A stretch of DNA of 6,671 nt from positions 1 through 6,671 of the forward strand of contig JAOZNS010000133.1 of assembly GCA_029933635.1 (NCBI GenBank), given 5' to 3'. How positions within the stretch are numbered: position 1 is the first letter of the stretch; each line of letters opens with the position of its first letter. A program made the position numbers and the translations under genes. Positions 1 through 5,453 of this stretch are shown piece by piece. Under the pieces are notes generated by a model. That model was not told the DNA's origin, searched no databases, and saw nothing but the letters and a program-made list of their open reading frames with translations. The stretch comes from Candidatus Zixiibacteriota bacterium (GTDB taxonomy: Bacteria; Zixibacteria; MSB-5A5; SM1-73).

Positions 1-2
1 TC

Positions 3-2345
3 CTCCCATTGCCCTCCCTCATAGATGGAGAGGAAAGCTACAGAATTCATCTCTCCACCGATTCCACAACCTATAATTATGACCCCACCGATACGGCGGG
101 ATTGGGAATCGGGAAGCCAGCCTATGGCTGGAGGGTATGGAACAGCGAGACCGAACAGTGGGTCTATAACCAGATATGGACCCTCTCTTCGGGGATGGTG
201 GAGGGAGGACCTATTTCCCTTCAGGAAAGCCACTATAGATTCTGCGATGCCAACAGCGGGGTACCGGTCTTGGGTCTGGAGATGACCCAGACCATCTATC
301 AATGGAACTATAGCTACAATCAGGACTACCTGTTTGTGGTCTTGGAGATTAAAAACGTTTCAGAAAACGACTATCCCGATTTTGCCTTCGGGCTTTATTG
401 CGATTTTGACGTGGGTGGTTACTATCCTCCTACTCATGAGAATGGGAGGTTGGGGGACCTGGTGGCTTTTGACTCCACCATGAACTTAGCTTGGACCTAT
501 GATGAGGATGGATATGATCCGGGCTGGGGAGCTTTGGTCAAAACCGGCCTGATGGGAACCAAGTATATTGAGACCCCGGATAACATCGGGATGACCGCCT
601 TCAGGACCGGAAGGTGGGAGGATTTACCTCAAACTGATCCGGGCAAATACGCTCTGATCAACAGTGAGCAATTTGACCGAAGTCTTCCTCCAACGGATCA
701 ATACTACATTCAGTGCACCCGGGGAATAAACCTTTCTTCCGGTAAGACCATTCGGGTGGTCTTCGCTCTGGTGGCTGGTCATGATGAGGCTGAGCTTAAA
801 GACAATGCCTCCATGGCTCAAGTGATATATGATAATCATTTTATTGGTCCTGAACCTCCTCAGCCAGCTAAGCTGGTGGCAACCCCAAGTTATCGAAAGG
901 TCAAGCTCACTTGGGATAATAGATCTGAGTCCTCGGTGGATCCCCTGACCGGTAAAATGGATTTCAAAGGCTATAAGATTTACAGAAGCACTGATATGGG
1001 ACAAACCTGGGGAGATCTGGTAAGAAATCCAGATGGAAGCTTGGGACCCGATTTCGTCCCCATAGCCATATTCCAGAAGGAGAGCCCCACCGATATCTTG
1101 CCCCATACCTTCATCGATAGCAATCTGGTGAATGGAATGGAATATTGGTATTCAGTGGTCTCCTTCGATGAAGGTGATACCAGCGTTCCCATACAGTCGT
1201 TGCAGACCGCATACGGAAGACCGGGAGAGGATATCAACTGTGTTTTTGCTTATCCCCGAACCGATCCAGCCGGATACTATCCAGCCAGCGCAACTGTTAA
1301 GCATAACTACTATGGAAATGAAGAGAAAAGTGACGGAACGGTAACTCCTGTGGTATTCGATGAAGGCGCACTCACCGACCATGAATATAAGGTGGTCTTC
1401 ACCGACGACCCGTTGGTCACCTACTGGCATGTGGTGGACTTGGTCACAGGAGATACCGTCATGAAGAACCAAACCAAACAATCGGGTGATCTGGAAAGCT
1501 ATCCGGTGGCGGATGGTATACAGATTATCGTGACCAACGGGGAAAGGGAACCAAGCTTTTATGGTCAGACCCAGTTCGGCACCTCCGGTGGTGCCACCCT
1601 CCACATGGAATATTTCTTGGGAAGCATGGGAGAGCTATTCGGCTATCCGGTGGGAGGGGATATGCACTTCCGTTCCACCTATGAGCTTAGATTCACCGAG
1701 CAGGGTTCGCAAGGATACAGCTTCTTTGATGACGTTACTCCGGTTTGGGTTCCCTTTGAGGTATGGAACACCACCACTGGACAGCAGGTGCTGGCGGAGG
1801 TATATGATCAAGCACAGAATGGGGTCTGGGATCCAGATCATTATGATTATCTGGACATCGTGAACGTTCCCTATGACGGACAACCCCATCCGGAGGCTTT
1901 CCCTTACTATCATGTCTGGTTCTTTGCTTTTGCACCAACCGACACCGAGTATTCGACCGGGGATATCTATCAGATCAAAGGAGCCAGGCTGAACGGTCCG
2001 GATGATGAGTTCGTCTTCAGTGCAGGAGGGATCGATCCCCAAATGGCAAAAGATCAGCTATCCGAGATCAAAGTGGTTCCCAATCCATATATAGCTCACG
2101 CCCTATGGGAAACCAAAGAGGGAAGAAGGAAGATTCAGTTCACCCATCTTCCAGATGAATGCACCATCCGCATCTACACCCTGGCAGGAGATCTGGTGAA
2201 GGTGATTGAACACAACAATGGAACCGGCACAGAAGATTGGAACATGCTGAACAAAAACCAACAGGGAATCGTTCCGGGCCTCTATTTCTATCATGTGGAA
2301 TCCAAATATGGGGACAAAATAGGCAAATTTGCAGTCATAAAATAA
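3..2345 (+). CDS. Large secreted protein with Fn3-like module and T9SS-type C-terminal domain (5' partial)
   Basis: The frame is open to the window edge. The first possible start is a TTG at position 9 with no ribosome binding site, so the true start and signal peptide probably lie upstream. Numbering from that TTG, residues about 1-280 form an all-beta region with aromatic and Asp-rich loops, including DEDGYD at 165-170 and a DFDVG segment near 133. Residues about 283-400 resemble a fibronectin type III module (PPQPAKL, VKLTWD, FKGYKIYRS, then an EYWYSVVSFD strand). Residues about 400-680 are unassigned beta-rich sequence with a second Asp-rich loop (NGVWDPDHYD). Residues about 684-778 form the C-terminal domain: VVPNPY at 689, TIRIYTLAGDLV, then GLYFYHVES and a short basic end. 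This layout is known from T9SS type A sorting domains and FlgD-like Ig domains of FCB bacteria. I infer an exported, probably surface-attached protein. No catalytic motif was recognised, so enzymatic function is unknown. Confidence 0.85.
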   Translation, partial: LPLPSLIDGEESYRIHLSTDSTTYNYDPTDTAGLGIGKPAYGWRVWNSETEQWVYNQIWTLSSGMVEGGPISLQESHYRFCDANSGVPVLGLEMTQTIYQWNYSYNQDYLFVVLEIKNVSENDYPDFAFGLYCDFDVGGYYPPTHENGRLGDLVAFDSTMNLAWTYDEDGYDPGWGALVKTGLMGTKYIETPDNIGMTAFRTGRWEDLPQTDPGKYALINSEQFDRSLPPTDQYYIQCTRGINLSSGKTIRVVFALVAGHDEAELKDNASMAQVIYDNHFIGPEPPQPAKLVATPSYRKVKLTWDNRSESSVDPLTGKMDFKGYKIYRSTDMGQTWGDLVRNPDGSLGPDFVPIAIFQKESPTDILPHTFIDSNLVNGMEYWYSVVSFDEGDTSVPIQSLQTAYGRPGEDINCVFAYPRTDPAGYYPASATVKHNYYGNEEKSDGTVTPVVFDEGALTDHEYKVVFTDDPLVTYWHVVDLVTGDTVMKNQTKQSGDLESYPVADGIQIIVTNGEREPSFYGQTQFGTSGGATLHMEYFLGSMGELFGYPVGGDMHFRSTYELRFTEQGSQGYSFFDDVTPVWVPFEVWNTTTGQQVLAEVYDQAQNGVWDPDHYDYLDIVNVPYDGQPHPEAFPYYHVWFFAFAPTDTEYSTGDIYQIKGARLNGPDDEFVFSAGGIDPQMAKDQLSEIKVVPNPYIAHALWETKEGRRKIQFTHLPDECTIRIYTLAGDLVKVIEHNNGTGTEDWNMLNKNQQGIVPGLYFYHVESKYGDKIGKFAVIK

Positions 2346-2477
2346 ACCAAATGGTTGATCAACGGGATTGGACGGATGAAGCACCAATAGACCCTTAAAA
2401 AAAATAACAATCACATTCTAATAATTTTAAAGGTTAAAAGGGAGGAATTAACAAATCCACTGGTTTCAAATTCGGAT

Positions 2478-2484
2478 AAGGAGG
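2478..2484 (+). promoter_or_regulatory. Perfect Shine-Dalgarno (AAGGAGG) for the PorV/PorQ-family gene
   Basis: AAGGAGG, followed by two more G, ends 4 bases before the ATG at 2489 and fixes that start. The rest of the 143-base gap after the upstream stop is A/T-rich. It has no clear terminator hairpin, so read-through from the upstream gene is possible. A TAATAAT stretch at 2419-2425 could be a -10-like element, but no convincing -35 partner is seen. Confidence 0.85.
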
Positions 2485-2488
2485 GGAA

Positions 2489-3502
2489 ATGAAATCTAAA
2501 TGGCTGTTTTTGTTCAGCATTTTGTTGATATTGAGTCTGACAAACTTAGGGTATTCCGGAGAGTTTTCCCGGGTGGGCACAGTTGGGGCCCAGTTTCTTA
2601 AAATCGGTATGGGAGCCCGATATGTTGCCATGGGAGAAGCCTCGGTGGCATCGGTCAATGATGCTTACGCCATGTATTGGAATCCAGCCGGACTTACTGA
2701 GATATCCTCCTCCAATCTATCACTTACCAACGTGGATTGGGTCTCTGACGTTCAGCTCAACCATGTTAGCTTGGGAAGATCCTTAGATCAGAACAGCGCT
2801 TTTGGGATCAGTCTGACTGCCTTAACCACGGGGGACATGGAGGTGACCACGGTGGAGGAACCAGAAGGGACCGGAGAGACTTTCACCGCCTCCTCTTATG
2901 CATTAGGGTTAGGATATGCCCGAAAATTCACGGATAGATTCTCTGCCGGTGTCATCGGAAAGTACATATGGGAAAGGATCTCAGAGGAGAGAGCCTCAGG
3001 ATTTGCCTTCGATTTTGGAACCCTATTTTATACCGGCTACAAGAGCTTGCGGATAGGGATGAACATCTCCAATTTGGGTCCCGAAATGAAGATGCAAGGT
3101 CCAGAGCTGGACGCCTTTTACAACCCCCAACCGGGCAATCAAAATTATGATAACGTTAAAGCCAAACTATCTGTGGATCCTTATGACCTTCCTCTGATCT
3201 TCAGGTTTGGAATAGCTTATGATCTGGTCGATTCCCCAGAATCAAAGCTGACCCTAAGCCTGGAGGCTAAGCACCCTAACGATAATGTTCAACAGGCAAG
3301 TTTCGGGGGAGAATATCTGTGGAAAGAGACCTTTTCCTTGAGGGCTGGATATAAGCTGAATTACGAGGAGGAAGGTCTAACCTTGGGGGGAGGAATAAAG
3401 GTGAAAGCTGGCGAAACCGCAAGATTAGACATAAGCTATGCTTGGGCAGATTTCTCACGCTTAGCCAGCGTTCATCGATTCTCTCTGGGATTTGAATTTT
3501 GA
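2489..3502 (+). CDS. PorV/PorQ-family outer-membrane beta-barrel protein
   Basis: This 337-residue protein starts at an ATG with a perfect Shine-Dalgarno. Residues 1-23 are a signal peptide: Lys at 2 and 4, a hydrophobic core from Trp5 to Leu17, and a plausible cleavage after Gly-Tyr-Ser at 21-23. Residues 33-69 carry the family signature, GAQFLKIGMGARYVAMGEA followed by a small Asp/Ala-rich stretch and YWNPAGL (NPAG at 65-68). The rest is alternating amphipathic strands of an outer-membrane barrel of FadL-like type, ending in HRFSLGFEF, with the terminal Phe typical of barrel assembly signals. In Bacteroidota, PorV shuttles T9SS cargo to the attachment complex and PorQ is a related component. 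The adjacent protein with a T9SS-like C-terminal domain fits that role. Many paralogues of this family exist in FCB genomes, so PorV versus PorQ versus an uncharacterised paralogue cannot be decided. Transcription appears to end at the hairpin just downstream. Confidence 0.9.
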   Translation: MKSKWLFLFSILLILSLTNLGYSGEFSRVGTVGAQFLKIGMGARYVAMGEASVASVNDAYAMYWNPAGLTEISSSNLSLTNVDWVSDVQLNHVSLGRSLDQNSAFGISLTALTTGDMEVTTVEEPEGTGETFTASSYALGLGYARKFTDRFSAGVIGKYIWERISEERASGFAFDFGTLFYTGYKSLRIGMNISNLGPEMKMQGPELDAFYNPQPGNQNYDNVKAKLSVDPYDLPLIFRFGIAYDLVDSPESKLTLSLEAKHPNDNVQQASFGGEYLWKETFSLRAGYKLNYEEEGLTLGGGIKVKAGETARLDISYAWADFSRLASVHRFSLGFEF

Positions 3503-3557
3503 TACAAACTTTGGCTGAAGATTTAACCATAGCTTTCTGAAGCCTTCAAAAGGTATC

Positions 3558-3592
3558 AGTCGGGCAGGAGCATAATACCTGTCCGACTTTTT
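3558..3592 (+). terminator. Strong Rho-independent terminator after the PorV/PorQ-family gene
   Basis: AGTCGGGCAGG (3558-3568) pairs with CCTGTCCGACT (3578-3588) through 11 base pairs with one G-T wobble. The loop is 9 bases and is followed by TTTTT and then GTTT. The stem begins 56 bases after the stop codon at 3502. The T-run lies only on the + side, so this serves the upstream + strand genes and separates them from the downstream operon. Confidence 0.92.
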
Positions 3593-3691
3593 GTTTGATA
3601 AGTCCGAGACATACGATTTCAGACCGCGCCTTTGGTAATTTTTATTCGCTTGCCCAATTTTAAAGGTATAAGGCTCTCCCAATACCCCCTT

Positions 3692-3726
3692 TAAGGTGAT
3701 TTCATCTCTATCACTTTAGAAAGTGA
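3692..3726. repeat. Three-arm inverted repeat forming two alternative hairpins
   Basis: The middle arm ATCACTTTA (3710-3718) can pair with the left arm TAAGGTGAT (3692-3700; 9 pairs, one G-T wobble, 9-base loop). Its TCACTTT core (3711-3717) can instead pair with the right arm AAAGTGA (3720-3726; 7 pairs). The second form is a 16-base near-palindrome, TCACTTTAGAAAGTGA, with a 2-base centre, so it suits a protein-binding dyad better than an RNA hairpin. Its function is unknown. Confidence 0.5.
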
Positions 3727-3856
3727 GTAAGGGGTAAGATGTAAGATGAGAATTTTGCTTGCATTATTAAGTCATAGACAGGTAAGAGAATATCCAGAAC
3801 AACCAAGTTAAGTTTTCAGGTGATCTGTCGATAAAAAAAATGATTATAGCGTCCCC

Positions 3857-3882
3857 AAAGTTATGGAACGTCCCCTAACTTT
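3857..3882. repeat. REP-like imperfect hairpin
   Basis: AAAGTTA (3857-3863) and TAACTTT (3876-3882) form a perfect 7-base stem. Inside it, GGA (3865-3867) pairs with TCC (3871-3873) around an ACG loop, leaving a small internal bulge. The motif CGTCCCC occurs at 3850-3856, just before the stem, and again inside it at 3869-3875. A short imperfect palindrome with a GC-rich tip resembles REP elements or ends recognised by Y1/IS200-like transposases. No transposase gene is present, so this is at most a solitary element or remnant. Confidence 0.4.
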
Positions 3883-3963
3883 CTGCCTGAGAGCCACAAC
3901 GATGCAAGAGTTGAAAACATGTAAATTTGGATTTACCCTTCTTGATGACTAAAAGAATCTGAA

Positions 3964-4002
3964 GGACGTTTGGTCTACTTCTTAAACAGGAAGGAAACGT
4001 CC
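3964..4002. repeat. Long nested inverted repeat
   Basis: GGACGTTT (3964-3971) and AAACGTCC (3995-4002) are perfect 8-base complements. Between them CTTC (3978-3981) and GAAG (3990-3993) form an inner stem with an 8-base loop. No T-run follows on the + strand, so it is not a terminator. It could be a leader-RNA structure, a protein-binding dyad, or part of the same repeat remnant as the hairpin about 100 bases upstream, with which it shares the ACGTCC motif. Confidence 0.45.
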
Positions 4003-4034
4003 GCTGATACTTGATCATACTTCAGATTGAACCA

Positions 4035-4052
4035 GATTCTAAGCTTAGAATC
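4035..4052. promoter_or_regulatory. 18-base perfect palindrome upstream of the oxidoreductase operon (candidate operator)
   Basis: GATTCTAAGCTTAGAATC is a complete 18-base self-complementary sequence with no central spacer. It ends 53 bases before the chosen ATG at 4106. The lack of a loop makes a stable RNA hairpin less likely than a site for a dimeric DNA-binding protein. On the + strand it is followed by seven A, not T, so it is not a + strand terminator; it would face a T-run only for minus-strand transcription, and no minus-strand gene is seen there. Confidence 0.45.
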
Positions 4053-4105
4053 AAAAAAATTGGACAAGGTGTTTGTTCTTAAAAAAGAAGGATAGAAAGC
4101 GTCCC

Positions 4106-5449
4106 ATGCGAATAGGAATTTTGGGTGGAGGACTTACTGGCTTAACGGTTGCTTTTTGTCTTAGGCAAAAGGCTTCCCAACGATTCGAAGTTGAAGTTCT
4201 GGAGAAAGACTCAGAGTGCGGAGGTTTGCTTAAAAGCCTGGTAAAGGAGGGTTTCACCTTCGATTATGGTGGTGCTCACATAATATACTCCAAGGATAAA
4301 AATTCGATCCAGTTCATGTTAGACCTCCTGAGAGGAAACTATTTCAGAAAAAGGCGAAACAACAAAATCTACTTCAAGGGTCGATTGGTCAAGTATCCCT
4401 TTGAAAATGGGCTGGCAGATCTTCCCAAACAGGATAACTTCGAGTGTCTTTTCTCTTATCTAAATAACCATCATCCCCGTAAGCCCACCAATTTCAAGGA
4501 ATGGATCTATTCCACCTTTGGCAAAGGGATAGCTGAAAAATATCTGATCCCTTACAATGAAAAGGTATGGAATTATCCAACGGAGAGGATGAGCCTGCAC
4601 TGGGTGGAGGGGAGGGTTCCCAAACCCCCGGTGGAAGATGTGATAAAATCGGCTTTGGGAATTCCCACGGAAGGGTATACCCATCAGCTCTATTTCTATT
4701 ATCCACGGAAAGGAGGCATTCAGGCATTAATAAAGGGGATGGAGGAGAAAATCCCTGAAGTTGTGAGAAACTTTGAGGTGAAAAAAATAAAAAAGGAGAA
4801 ACAAGGATGGGTGGTTTCCAATGGAAAGATCACCAAAAGATATGACTTTTTGGTCTCCACCATTCCCATTTTTGACCTGATCTCCGCCTTGGACAGGGTA
4901 CCTCACCGAGTTGGGCATGCTCTGAGGGGATTGAGATATAATTCCCTTATCACCGTGATGTTGGGTCTTGAAGGTGATGACCTGCCTAATTTCACCGCGA
5001 TCTATTTCCCCAATTCCGAGGTTAAGTTCAATCGGATCGCCTTTCCTTGGGTATTCAGCGGATATAATACACCCCCAGGGAAATCTTCCCTGGTTGCAGA
5101 GATAACCACAAGAGAAAACGACCCCCTCTGGAGAACTGATGATAAAAAGATCGTGCAGGAGGTGACAGGGGACCTCTATCGACGAAAATTGATAGACAAA
5201 AAGTCGATCTGTTTTGCCGAGGTAAGAAGATCAAAATATGCCTACATAATTTATGACCAAGATTACCTGAAAAACATCAAGACGATTCGCAACTTTGTCC
5301 GCAACCTGGGGATTTGGCTTTGTGGCAGATTTTCAGAATTTGAATATCTCAACATGGATGCTTGCGTGCAAAGGGGCATAGATTTAGCAAAAAAAATAGA
5401 GGGTAGTTCCATAATGAAATCATTTTCTTTAAAGCCAAAAAAAGGATAA
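4106..5449 (+). CDS. FAD-dependent oxidoreductase, protoporphyrinogen-oxidase/UDP-galactopyranose-mutase-like
   Basis: I place the start at ATG 4106 (447 residues) because it begins directly with the Rossmann strand and the GxGxxG loop (GGGLTG, residues 7-12). A TTG at 4073 would add 11 Lys/Arg-rich residues and has no well-spaced ribosome binding site. The upstream AAGGA (4088-4092) is 13 bases from the ATG, which is rather far. Key features in order: acidic E33 at the end of strand 2, for the FAD ribose; CGGLL (38-42); FDYGGAHII (52-60); KVWNYP (153-158); YPRKGG (199-204); and the C-terminal FAD-binding segment CGRFSEFEYLNMD (406-418). The GR-x(5)-Y-x-NMD pattern is shared with UDP-galactopyranose mutases. 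Overall length and the KVW/YP-GG motifs better match COG1232-type enzymes found in polysaccharide clusters. The substrate is unknown; classical heme-pathway function is unlikely, as no heme genes are adjacent. It shares an operon with the following methyltransferase. Confidence 0.85.
   Translation: MRIGILGGGLTGLTVAFCLRQKASQRFEVEVLEKDSECGGLLKSLVKEGFTFDYGGAHIIYSKDKNSIQFMLDLLRGNYFRKRRNNKIYFKGRLVKYPFENGLADLPKQDNFECLFSYLNNHHPRKPTNFKEWIYSTFGKGIAEKYLIPYNEKVWNYPTERMSLHWVEGRVPKPPVEDVIKSALGIPTEGYTHQLYFYYPRKGGIQALIKGMEEKIPEVVRNFEVKKIKKEKQGWVVSNGKITKRYDFLVSTIPIFDLISALDRVPHRVGHALRGLRYNSLITVMLGLEGDDLPNFTAIYFPNSEVKFNRIAFPWVFSGYNTPPGKSSLVAEITTRENDPLWRTDDKKIVQEVTGDLYRRKLIDKKSICFAEVRRSKYAYIIYDQDYLKNIKTIRNFVRNLGIWLCGRFSEFEYLNMDACVQRGIDLAKKIEGSSIMKSFSLKPKKG
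5441..5446 (+). promoter_or_regulatory. Ribosome binding site of the methyltransferase, inside the end of the oxidoreductase gene
   Basis: AAAGGA overlaps the last codons of the upstream gene and ends 7 bases before the ATG at 5454. The stop codon of the first gene lies between this site and the start of the second, so termination and re-initiation are probably coupled. Confidence 0.75.
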
Positions 5450-5453
5450 CTCT

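Larger units (their letters stand above)
3593..4105. other. Gene-free intergenic region rich in inverted repeats
   Basis: No credible coding sequence was found between the terminator and the oxidoreductase gene: frames are short and lack ribosome binding sites. The stretch is A/T-rich and carries an unusual density of dyads, listed separately at 3692-3726, 3857-3882, 3964-4002 and 4035-4052. A smaller stem, GTAAAT/ATTTAC with a 4-base loop, lies at 3921-3936, and there is a tandem GTAAGAT pair at 3734-3747. The promoter of the downstream operon should lie here, but I could not identify a -35/-10 pair with confidence. Confidence 0.8.

Noticed and set aside
9..11. TTG as the real start of the first gene
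   Set aside because: No ribosome binding site precedes it, the frame is open to the window edge, and no signal peptide follows, although the C-terminal domain implies export.
1152..2042. Two minus-strand frames of 135-150 codons inside the first gene
   Set aside because: They lie antisense to well-supported domains, carry no recognisable motif, and are best explained as shadows of the + strand codon pattern.
2354..2363. Ten-base palindrome GTTGATCAAC after the first gene
   Set aside because: Short, with no T-run after it and no loop; expected several times by chance in a window of this size.
3461..3682. 73-codon open frame on the minus strand
   Set aside because: It runs through the terminator hairpin and into the end of the PorV/PorQ-family gene, with no recognisable family and a composition expected of a chance frame.
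3734..3747. Tandem GTAAGAT pair
   Set aside because: Only two 7-base copies in A/T-rich sequence; too short to treat as a functional repeat.
4073..4105. TTG start extending the oxidoreductase by 11 residues
   Set aside because: The extension is Lys/Arg-rich and precedes the Rossmann strand that normally begins such proteins; AAGGTG is only 1 base from this TTG, so spacing is poor.
3593..4105. CRISPR array, tRNA or known riboswitch in the gene-free region
   Set aside because: Repeats are short, irregularly spaced and lack spacers of uniform length; no cloverleaf or recognisable riboswitch core was found.
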